A stretch of DNA of 11,604 bases, taken from RGIG4608 sp964413365 (lineage in GTDB: Bacteria > Bacillota > Clostridia > Oscillospirales > CAG-272). A program made the position numbers and the translations under genes. Under the pieces are notes generated by a model. The model saw only the letters and a list, made by a program, of their open reading frames with translations. It was not told the DNA's origin and ran no database searches. The stretch covers positions 1 through 11,604 of the forward strand of contig CAYPRM010000040.1 in NCBI GenBank assembly GCA_964413365.1, in the 5' to 3' direction. Below are positions 1 to 5,719 of the stretch, piece after piece; positions within the stretch are counted from its first letter, which is position 1, and the number at the start of each line of letters is the position of its first letter.

Positions 1-167
1 ATGTAATCAGCCGCAGGCTGAATGTAATCAGCGGCGCAGCCGTTGTATGTAATCAACGGCGCAGCCGTTGTATGTAATCAGCCGCAGGCTGAATGTAATC
101 AGCGGCGCAGCCGTTGTATGTAATCAGCGGCGCAGCCGTTGTATGTAATCAGCGGCGCAGCCGTTGT
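1..167 (+). repeat. Tandem hairpin array, seven plus-strand units
   Basis: Seven direct units start at 1, 22, 47, 72, 93, 118 and 143. Each begins with the linker ATGTAAT and continues into a short inverted repeat closed by the triloop GCA. Two units (1-21 and 72-92) are 21 nt long and identical, with stem arms TCAGCC and GGCTGA. Five units are 25 nt with a 7-bp stem; four of these are identical (22, 93, 118, 143) and pair G with T at one stem position (31 with 43 in the unit at 22). The unit at 47 has A there instead, giving a perfect stem. The loop is always C-GCA-G. No coding potential is evident. The array may continue beyond the left edge. It is not a CRISPR array, because there are no unique spacers. 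Its function is unknown. Confidence 0.9.
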
Positions 168-263
168 ATAAAAATACACGCTAAAGCGTGATAACATACC
201 ACACCTCGTGTGGATTACATACACGCCCTACGGGCGTGATTACATTCAAATCCTTCGGATTTG
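168..263 (-). repeat. Hairpin array, four inverted units
   Basis: Read on the minus strand, this stretch has the same design as 1-167: linker ATGTAAT (once ATGTTAT), then a hairpin. Stems on the plus strand are 177-181/186-190 (CACGC), 199-204/208-213 (CCACAC), 222-228/232-238 (CACGCCC) and 247-253/257-263 (CAAATCC). On the minus strand the loops read TTTA, GAG, GTA and GAA. All four stems differ from each other and from the stems in 1-167, yet every one pairs perfectly. The two halves converge at the AT-rich joint 168-176. The last hairpin lies a few bases from the tRNA terminator. The structure is clear; the role is unknown. Confidence 0.85.
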
Positions 264-265
264 AT

Positions 266-300
266 AAAAAAATCACCAAGCAGAGCTTGGTGATTTTTTT
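266..300 (-). terminator. Intrinsic terminator of the tRNA gene
   Basis: A perfect 11-bp stem pairs 271-281 with 285-295 around a 3-nt loop and is extended by flanking A and T runs. On the minus strand it is followed by a run of seven T (270 downward). It begins directly after the encoded CCA end of the tRNA. The symmetric T run on the other side means it could also act on plus-strand transcripts arriving from the repeat array. Confidence 0.85.
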
Positions 301-377
301 TGGTGGGCCATTTAGGACTCGAACCTAAGACCATCCGGTTATGAGCCGGGAGCTCTAACCAACTGAGCTAATGGCCC
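301..377 (-). tRNA. tRNA with anticodon CAU (Ile2 or elongator Met)
   Basis: Read on the minus strand the 77 nt fold as a full cloverleaf: acceptor arms GGGCCAT and ATGGCCC, D stem GCTC/GAGC, anticodon loop CTCATAA, variable loop TGGTC, T stem TTAGG/CCTAA with loop TTCGAGT, discriminator A and an encoded CCA. CAU can be elongator Met or the Ile2 tRNA whose C34 is changed to lysidine by TilS. The acceptor pairs C4-G69 and C5-G68 match features reported for TilS recognition in Escherichia coli, so Ile2 is somewhat favoured, but this is not decisive. It is not initiator-like, since 1-72 is a normal G-C pair. The top anticodon-stem position 27-43 is a C-A mismatch. A promoter lies at 393-421 and a terminator follows the CCA directly, so this is a single-gene transcript. 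Confidence 0.93.
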
Positions 378-392
378 TTACGCGACTTAACT

Positions 393-421
393 ATTATATT
401 ACTTTTGCTCCCAAAAGTCAA
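393..421 (-). promoter_or_regulatory. Sigma-A promoter of the tRNA gene
   Basis: On the minus strand, TTGACT (421-416) and a perfect TATAAT (398-393) are separated by 17 bp. Transcription would start near 386, about nine bases before the mature tRNA 5' end, as expected for a strongly expressed stable RNA. Confidence 0.85.
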
Positions 422-535
422 TAGTTTTTCGAAAATATTTTTTGCAAATTTTTGATCAGGGAAAAATACAGGGGCAATATCGGCTCTTTCTCCGTCATAA
501 GATAGGAATATCACTGCTTTTTTGGGGGTGCTACC

Positions 536-1156
536 GTGAAAGATCCGATCTCCATATCCATCTCGCCCACGTCCGCAATATGGCTTGCGGTGCTTATGCT
601 GTTCTCCGAGCCATCACAGCTTGCGGCTCTGCTCGTTGCCGTTTCATTGCACGAGCTCGGGCACATAGCGGCAGCACGCAGGCTCGGGATCGCAATATCA
701 CGCTTTCATCTCTCCGTTCTCGGTGCGAGGCTTGAGGTGGCGTGTGAGATATCGTATCTCTCGGAGCTTCTGCTCGCGGCGGGCGGGCCTCTCTCGGGGC
801 TTCTTCTGGCACTCGGTGCACGTCTTGCGTCGGGGGCTGTTGCCGGAGCGCTCGGTGTGTGGCTCGGGGAGCTCAGCACGGTCTCGCTCTGTCTCTCGGT
901 CTTTAATCTGCTTCCCCTCCCCACACTCGACGGTGGGCGGATATATTTCTGCCTTTTCTGCTCGCTTTTCGGTCTGCGTGCGGCGCGCTTGATCACGAGA
1001 GCGCTCGCACTTCTCTGCCTGCTCTCACTCTGGCTTTTGTCTGTCTATTTGCTCCTTCGGGCGGAGCTTGGGCTGTCAATGCTCATATTTTCATGCATTT
1101 TCTTCGCAAAATGCTTTATTTTTGATAAAAGAAACGGAGGATTTATGAGTTTTTAA
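536..1156 (+). CDS. M50 site-2 protease, SpoIVFB-like
   Basis: A 206-residue polytopic membrane protein of the M50 zinc metalloprotease family, which cuts substrates within the membrane. The zinc motif is HELGH (residues 39-43), and the second motif NLLPLPTLDGG (124-134) supplies the usual third zinc ligand, Asp132. An intermediate AGGPLSG segment (82-88) also fits the family. In sporulating bacteria the closest known role is SpoIVFB, which processes pro-sigma-K in the mother cell. This protein is shorter than Bacillus SpoIVFB and ends soon after the last hydrophobic segment, so it lacks the C-terminal CBS domain. No SpoIVFA-like regulator is adjacent. The GTG start at 536 is chosen because GGGGG (524-528) sits at good distance and the hydrophobic region begins shortly after. 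No strong promoter is visible upstream. The fold is secure; a SpoIVFB role is an inference. Confidence 0.85.
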   Translation: MKDPISISISPTSAIWLAVLMLFSEPSQLAALLVAVSLHELGHIAAARRLGIAISRFHLSVLGARLEVACEISYLSELLLAAGGPLSGLLLALGARLASGAVAGALGVWLGELSTVSLCLSVFNLLPLPTLDGGRIYFCLFCSLFGLRAARLITRALALLCLLSLWLLSVYLLLRAELGLSMLIFSCIFFAKCFIFDKRNGGFMSF

Positions 1157-1267
1157 GAGAATTTCAGAGAAAATCGGAGATTTTTCGCTTTTTTTGCGGT
1201 TTCGCCGTGGATAATTCAAAATTTTCTTGATTTTTGACGATTTTTTTAATTTTTTTTCGAAAAGCTA

Positions 1268-1296
1268 TTGCATTTTATACACACATTTGATACAAT
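1268..1296 (+). promoter_or_regulatory. Sigma-A promoter of the pot operon
   Basis: TTGCAT (1268-1273) and TACAAT (1291-1296) are 17 bp apart, and a TG dinucleotide one base upstream of the -10 box (1288-1289) makes it an extended -10 promoter. The start would fall near 1303, giving a leader of about 70 nt before potA. The rest of 1157-1374 is AT-rich with long T runs and shows no gene and no convincing terminator for the protease gene. Confidence 0.75.
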
Positions 1297-1314
1297 ATGT
1301 TCTATGATGGATAA

Positions 1315-1333
1315 GAGGGGCATTTTGCTCCTC
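1315..1333 (+). promoter_or_regulatory. Leader hairpin upstream of potA
   Basis: Arms 1315-1322 and 1326-1333 form an 8-bp stem, including one G-U pair, with a TTT loop, located a few bases into the predicted transcript. The hairpin is not directly followed by a U run (the next bases are CCCATTCCC), so it is a poor terminator. It may stabilise the 5' end of the mRNA or be regulatory. No known riboswitch is recognised. Confidence 0.4.
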
Positions 1334-1374
1334 CCCATTCCCAAAATATTTTTTACACAGGAGTATTATGCGGA

Positions 1375-2538
1375 ATGAAAGAAAGCAACAACACACCAAA
1401 GGCAAAGGTAACGTATTCCGATACCAAGGTCATCGAGCTGAAGGGTATATATAAGGAATACGACGGTGATACCGTACTCAATAATATCAATCTCTATATC
1501 AGGGATAAGGAATTCGTAACGCTTCTCGGTCCATCGGGCTGCGGCAAGACTACCACTCTCCGAATAATCGGCGGCTTTGAGACGCCTGACGAGGGCGAGG
1601 TGCTCTTCGATGGCAAGAGCATCGTCGAGCTTCCGCCGTACAAGCGCCACGTAAACACAGTATTTCAGAAATACGCCCTGTTCCCCCATCTCAACGTTTA
1701 CGAGAATATCGCCTTCCCCCTTCGTATAAAGAAGGTCGGCGAGGACGAGATACGCGAGCGTGTAACGGAGATGCTGAAGATGGTGGCACTCTCGGGCTTT
1801 GAGAATAAGAGCGTCAGCACCCTCTCGGGCGGTCAGCAGCAGAGAGTCGCAATAGCACGTGCGCTCATCTTCCACCCCCGTGTCCTTCTTCTTGACGAGC
1901 CACTCGGTGCGCTCGACCTCAAGCTTCGCAAGGATATGCAGGTGGAGCTTAAGAACATACAGCAAAGGATAGGTATAACCTTTATATACGTTACGCACGA
2001 TCAGGAGGAGGCACTCTCCATGTCCGATACCATCGTGGTAATGGCGGACGGCGAGATCCAGCAGATAGGCACGCCCACGGATATTTACAATGAGCCGAAG
2101 AACGCATTTGTTGCAGACTTCATCGGCGAGAGTAATATCATAGACGGCGTGATGCTCTCGGATTATAATGTCCGCTTCGCAGGGCACACCTTCTCGTGCC
2201 TTGACAAGGGCTTTGACAAAAACGAGCAGGTCGACGTCGTTGTGCGTCCCGAGGACGTGGACGTCGTTGAGCCTGAGCGTGGAATGCTCACCGGTCAGGT
2301 CTCTGCGGTAACGTTCAAGGGCGTTCACTACGAGATAATCGTGGATATCAAGGGCTTCAAGTGGATGATACAGTCCACGGACTATGTTGCTCCTGAGCAG
2401 TTCATCGGTCTTTATATCGAGCCTGATGCTATCCATATTATGAAGAAATCAAAGTATTCGGGCATGTTCGGCGACTACTCGTCCTTCTCGGACGAGCTCG
2501 ATCAGCTCTCGGATGTCGAGACGGCTGAGGAATTCTGA
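1375..2538 (+). CDS. potA: Spermidine/putrescine ABC transporter ATPase PotA
   Basis: A cytoplasmic ATPase of 387 residues that powers polyamine import through PotB and PotC. All ABC motifs are present: Walker A GPSGCGKTT (52-60), Q-loop Gln97, signature LSGGQQQR (149-156), Walker B RVLLLDEP (168-175) with Glu174, and switch His207. The C-terminal part (about 235-360) is the TOBE-type regulatory domain typical of PotA/CysA ATPases, including VVVRPEDV. A short acidic tail (about 365-387) follows. It is the first gene of potABCD, behind the promoter at 1268-1296. AGGAG (1359-1363) lies 11 nt before this ATG and only 4 nt before an out-of-frame ATG at 1368, so the spacing is unusual; the 1375 start is needed for this frame. 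The assignment rests on domains plus the complete operon. The exact polyamine is not determined. Confidence 0.95.
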   Translation: MKESNNTPKAKVTYSDTKVIELKGIYKEYDGDTVLNNINLYIRDKEFVTLLGPSGCGKTTTLRIIGGFETPDEGEVLFDGKSIVELPPYKRHVNTVFQKYALFPHLNVYENIAFPLRIKKVGEDEIRERVTEMLKMVALSGFENKSVSTLSGGQQQRVAIARALIFHPRVLLLDEPLGALDLKLRKDMQVELKNIQQRIGITFIYVTHDQEEALSMSDTIVVMADGEIQQIGTPTDIYNEPKNAFVADFIGESNIIDGVMLSDYNVRFAGHTFSCLDKGFDKNEQVDVVVRPEDVDVVEPERGMLTGQVSAVTFKGVHYEIIVDIKGFKWMIQSTDYVAPEQFIGLYIEPDAIHIMKKSKYSGMFGDYSSFSDELDQLSDVETAEEF

Positions 2539-2584
2539 GCCTCTCACTCTCACCACTAACTGCAATAAAAAGGAATCATAAATA

Positions 2585-3397
2585 ATGAAAAGTAAAAGAT
2601 CGTTTATGAGCTCTGTTGCGGCTGCGCCACATATATTCTGGGCAATACTTTTTATAGTTCTTCCCCTTGTTATAGTAATATTCTACGCATTTACCGATCC
2701 CGAGGGCGCATTCACCCTCGATAACGTAAAATCCCTTGAGGAATACGTTTCAATATTCGGTCTGTCAATAGAGCTTTCGGTAATCGCAACATTTATATGC
2801 CTGCTCGTGGGCTACCCGATCGCGTATATAATCGCACGCTCAAGCCCGCAAGCGCAAAAGATCCTTATCATGCTCCTTATGCTCCCGATGTGGACAAACC
2901 TCCTTATCAGGACATATTCGATAATGGCGATCCTCGACGACGGCGGATTTATCAATACCCTGCTCGGCACGTCGTTCCATATCGTGGGAACCAAGGGTGC
3001 GGTCATATTCGGCATGGTATACGATTTCCTGCCCTATATGGTGCTTCCCATCTATACCTGCGTATCAAAGATAGATAAAAATATGTGGGAGGTCGCGAGC
3101 GATCTCGGCTGTAACACCGTGCAGACGCTTACGCGTGTCATTCTTCCCCTCTCTCTTTCGGGAATAATCTCGGGCGTTACTATGGTATTCGTTCCCTCCA
3201 TCAGCACCTTCTATATCTCCCAGAAGCTCGGCGGCGGTACGTTTGAGCTTATCGGAGACACCATTGAGCGTCAGTTCGTAACGGGCTCGTACAATATCGG
3301 TGCGGCAATATCCCTCGTTATGATGATACTCATACTTATTTCCCTCGGGCTTATGAATAAGTTCTCCGAGGAGGGCGAGGGAGGTATAATTCCGTGA
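2585..3397 (+). CDS. potB: Spermidine/putrescine ABC permease PotB
   Basis: An integral membrane permease of 270 residues, one half of the polyamine channel. It has about six hydrophobic segments: one near residues 15-36, four in the middle, and the last at about 238-256. The EAA loop that docks on the ATPase is seen as EVASDLGC (169-176) followed by RVILPLSLSGIISG. The region PMWTNLLIRTYS (101-112) is characteristic of PotB-type permeases. Length matches the family. AGGA (2571-2574) precedes the ATG by 10 nt. It lies 46 bp after potA without a terminator and overlaps potC by 4 bp (GTGA), so the two permeases are probably translationally coupled. Confidence 0.93.
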   Translation: MKSKRSFMSSVAAAPHIFWAILFIVLPLVIVIFYAFTDPEGAFTLDNVKSLEEYVSIFGLSIELSVIATFICLLVGYPIAYIIARSSPQAQKILIMLLMLPMWTNLLIRTYSIMAILDDGGFINTLLGTSFHIVGTKGAVIFGMVYDFLPYMVLPIYTCVSKIDKNMWEVASDLGCNTVQTLTRVILPLSLSGIISGVTMVFVPSISTFYISQKLGGGTFELIGDTIERQFVTGSYNIGAAISLVMMILILISLGLMNKFSEEGEGGIIP

Positions 3398-4227
3398 AAA
3401 AATACGCATCAAGAATATATCTCTGCATCATATTCGCCATTCTTTATATCCCAATACTCACGCTCGTGCTCTTTTCGTTCAACAGCACCGAGAGCACTGC
3501 AAATCTCGCAGGCTTCAGCATCAAGTGGTATATAAAGCTGTTCTCGGACGAGACCGCCTTCATAGCACTCAAAAATACGCTGATACTCGCCGTCTGCTCC
3601 TCCCTTCTCTCCACCGTTATCGGCACTGCCGCGGCGGAGGGTATATATAGAATGAGGTCCAAATGGCTCAAGACCGCGGTGAATTCCGTTACCAATATCC
3701 CGATGATGAATCCCGATATCGTAACGGGAGTGTCGTTCATGCTGTTCTTTGCGGCACTTGTTGGACTTCTCAGTATCGAGGACTACGACAGCATCGGCTT
3801 TGCAGCAATGCTGATAGCGCACACGACCTTCTGCCTGCCCTACGTCATACTCTCCGTGCTTCCTCGTATAAACGAGCTTGGCGAATCCCTGACGGAGGCG
3901 GCACTCGACCTCGGCTGTACACCCGTGCAGGCGTTCTTCAGAGTGAAGCTCCCCAACATCCTCCCCGGTGTCATATCGGGTATGATAATGGCGTTCACGC
4001 TCAGCCTTGACGATTTCGTTATCTCGTATTTCGTCAGCCCGTCGAATTTCCAGACGCTTCCACTGCTCATCTACTCGATGACGAAAAAGACCGTCAAGCC
4101 CGATATGTACGCGCTCTCGACGCTCATAATCGTCGTCGTGTTCACGCTTCTCATAATCTCCAACCTCAAGAGCTTCAAGAAAACAGGCTCTCGCAGGCGC
4201 AAGAAAAAGGAGGTGCGTGCGGCATGA
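3394..4227 (+). CDS. potC: Spermidine/putrescine ABC permease PotC
   Basis: The second channel subunit, 277 residues with about six membrane segments. The first is at residues 8-29 and the last at about 241-256, ending in a very basic cytoplasmic tail. The EAA loop reads TEAALDLGCTPVQAF (167-181) followed by RVKLPNILPGVISG. The segment FTLSLDDFVISYFVS (201-215) is typical of PotC. The GTG start at 3394 overlaps the potB stop, with GGAGG (3380-3384) 9 nt upstream; that ribosome binding site lies inside the last codons of potB. Its own end overlaps the potD start by 4 bp (ATGA). Length and motifs are normal for the family. Confidence 0.93.
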   Translation: MKKYASRIYLCIIFAILYIPILTLVLFSFNSTESTANLAGFSIKWYIKLFSDETAFIALKNTLILAVCSSLLSTVIGTAAAEGIYRMRSKWLKTAVNSVTNIPMMNPDIVTGVSFMLFFAALVGLLSIEDYDSIGFAAMLIAHTTFCLPYVILSVLPRINELGESLTEAALDLGCTPVQAFFRVKLPNILPGVISGMIMAFTLSLDDFVISYFVSPSNFQTLPLLIYSMTKKTVKPDMYALSTLIIVVVFTLLIISNLKSFKKTGSRRRKKKEVRAA

Positions 4228-5591
4228 GAACAACGAAAATAAGGGTATTTTTATTCATGCTCCTTGCGATCTCGCTTCTGCTCTGCTCCTGCGCAGGCGG
4301 CGGCGACAGTGAAGATGATAGCACGGTCAAGAAGAAATACGACACAAAGAGCCTCAATGTCTACAACTGGGGCGAATACATCTCCGACGAGGACGACGAG
4401 GAGTACGGTCTTTTCGACGTTAACGCAGGCTTTGAGGATTACTTCAATGAGAATCTCGCCGACAAATACGGCTTCTACATCAAGGTAAACTACTCGACCT
4501 ACGCAAACAACGAGGATATGTACGCAAAGCTCACGAACAGTGCGGTCGCCTACGACATAGTTATTCCCTCGGACTACATGATACAGAAGATGATCGCAAA
4601 CGATATGCTCCTGCCGATCGACCTCTCCATAATTACCAACTGGGGCAATATCAGCGATGAATTCAAGAACCTCTACTACGATCCCGAAAATCTTTACAGT
4701 GTTCCCTACTCCTACGGCATGCTCGGAATAATCTACAATTCCGAATTCGTCGACGAGGCGGACGTGGCGGACGAGAGCTGGAGCCTTATGTGGAACGAGA
4801 AGTATGAGGGCAAGATCCTTCAGTTCAACAACCCACGCGACGCGCTGGGAACGGCAATGTACTGGAAGGATATCGACGTCAACTCCCACGATCCTGCGGA
4901 TTGGGACAGGGCGCTCGAGCTTCTCAAGCAGCAAAAGCCCCTGCTTCAGGGCTATGTGAACGACGAGATCTTCAATAAAATGAAGGGCGCGTCCGCTTAC
5001 ATCTCCTCGTACTACGCAGGCGATTTCCTTACGATGGCGGCTGACAACGAGGACCTCCGCTTCTACTACCCGAGGGAGGGCACGAACTACTTTGTGGACG
5101 CTATGTGTATTCCGAAAGCATCCCGTAATCCCGAGGTCGCAAACGAATATATCAATTATATGATAGGCGTTGATGCGGCGACGGCGAACGGGCTCTACAT
5201 CGGCTACGCTTCCCCCAACACGGCTGTAACGGAGAGCGAATATTACCGCGAGATGCTCTCGTATAACTACGACACCGACGCTATTGACGCGTGGGACGTG
5301 CTCTACGGCAAGAGCAAGGACGAGGCGAATCTCGCATACTCGCACGCTCCTGCGTATGAGGATTTTTACCGCGGAGAGGGCGTTGATATTCAGGTATATG
5401 TCAACTCGCTCTGGGAATCCCTCAAGACGGAGAACTCCACGGAGCTTTGGGTGCACATTGCGAGCGGTGCGATAATAGTAGCCGTACTCGGCTTTGCCAT
5501 CTACTCAACGTATACGAAGAAAAAACGCTCCAAATTTTACAGAGACAGGGATAGAGAGCTAAAGAAGCTCCGCAAATCCAAAAAGCAATAA
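4224..5591 (+). CDS. potD: Polyamine-binding lipoprotein PotD, membrane-anchored at C terminus
   Basis: The extracellular solute-binding subunit of the polyamine importer. Residues 1-22 are a lipoprotein signal with lipobox LCSC, giving lipidated Cys23. An acidic linker follows, then the PotD/PotF-type binding domain begins with SLNVYNWGEYIS (43-54). Other family features are YDIVIPSDYMIQKM and PYSYGMLGIIYNSEF. The protein is 455 residues, well above the roughly 350 of typical PotD. The extra length is mainly at the C terminus: a hydrophobic helix at about 408-430, then a strongly basic tail at 431-455. By the positive-inside rule the tail should lie in the cytoplasm, so the protein appears anchored at both ends. 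The ATG overlaps the potC stop, with GGAGG (4209-4213) 10 nt upstream. It is the last gene of the operon, followed by a strong terminator. Confidence 0.92.
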   Translation: MRTTKIRVFLFMLLAISLLLCSCAGGGDSEDDSTVKKKYDTKSLNVYNWGEYISDEDDEEYGLFDVNAGFEDYFNENLADKYGFYIKVNYSTYANNEDMYAKLTNSAVAYDIVIPSDYMIQKMIANDMLLPIDLSIITNWGNISDEFKNLYYDPENLYSVPYSYGMLGIIYNSEFVDEADVADESWSLMWNEKYEGKILQFNNPRDALGTAMYWKDIDVNSHDPADWDRALELLKQQKPLLQGYVNDEIFNKMKGASAYISSYYAGDFLTMAADNEDLRFYYPREGTNYFVDAMCIPKASRNPEVANEYINYMIGVDAATANGLYIGYASPNTAVTESEYYREMLSYNYDTDAIDAWDVLYGKSKDEANLAYSHAPAYEDFYRGEGVDIQVYVNSLWESLKTENSTELWVHIASGAIIVAVLGFAIYSTYTKKKRSKFYRDRDRELKKLRKSKKQ

Positions 5592-5599
5592 AAAATTCA

Positions 5600-5636
5600 A
5601 CGAGCCTCCCATTTTTCGGGAGGCTCGTATTTTTTT
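5600..5636 (+). terminator. Intrinsic terminator of the pot operon
   Basis: An 11-bp perfect GC-rich stem pairs 5600-5610 (ACGAGCCTCCC) with 5618-5628 around a 7-nt loop, followed by A and seven T (5630-5636). It starts 9 nt after the potD stop codon. Confidence 0.95.
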
Positions 5637-5694
5637 CGGATATCGGCAGATACTATTTTTACTGCTTTAGGATTTTGTATTTTTAGGACGGATC

Positions 5695-5719
5695 GGGAGG
5701 GGGCTTTATGAATTTATGA
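5695..5719 (+). promoter_or_regulatory. Ribosome binding site and leader mini-ORF before spoVAF
   Basis: The ribosome binding site GGAGG (5696-5700) is 7 nt from an ATG at 5708 but 15 nt from the spoVAF ATG at 5716. The first ATG opens a three-codon reading frame, Met-Asn-Leu-stop, whose TGA (5717-5719) overlaps the spoVAF start as ATGA. This looks like a leader ORF through which ribosomes could restart on spoVAF. The alternative is that ribosomes simply use the more distant ATG. The sequence facts are direct; the role is inferred. Confidence 0.45.

Noticed and set aside
1..263. CRISPR array
   Set aside because: The repeats are short palindromes placed nearly end to end. The intervening parts are the constant linker, not unique spacers of uniform length, and no cas gene is present.
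452..480. Promoter of the protease gene (TTGATC, 17 bp, CAATAT)
   Set aside because: The spacing is right but the -10 box matches poorly (three of six), so it is not listed.
442..735. Small ORF overlapping the start of the M50 protease gene
   Set aside because: It has no ribosome binding site and an arginine-rich translation in its second half, where it runs through the protease gene in another frame.
1366..2436. Long reading frame antisense to potA
   Set aside because: It covers potA on the opposite strand, has no recognisable domain or ribosome binding site, and follows from the codon bias of a strongly supported gene.
3409..4233. Long reading frame antisense to potC
   Set aside because: It is a highly charged, low-complexity translation with no domain, opposite a standard permease gene.
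4251..5456. Long reading frame antisense to potD
   Set aside because: It is entirely antisense to a gene with clear family motifs; its composition is that of complementary codons and it has no start signal.
5626..5655. Forespore-type (sigma-G) promoter before spoVAF
   Set aside because: GATACTA at 5649-5655 resembles a -10 element, but the -35 candidate lies in the pot terminator stem and matches weakly.
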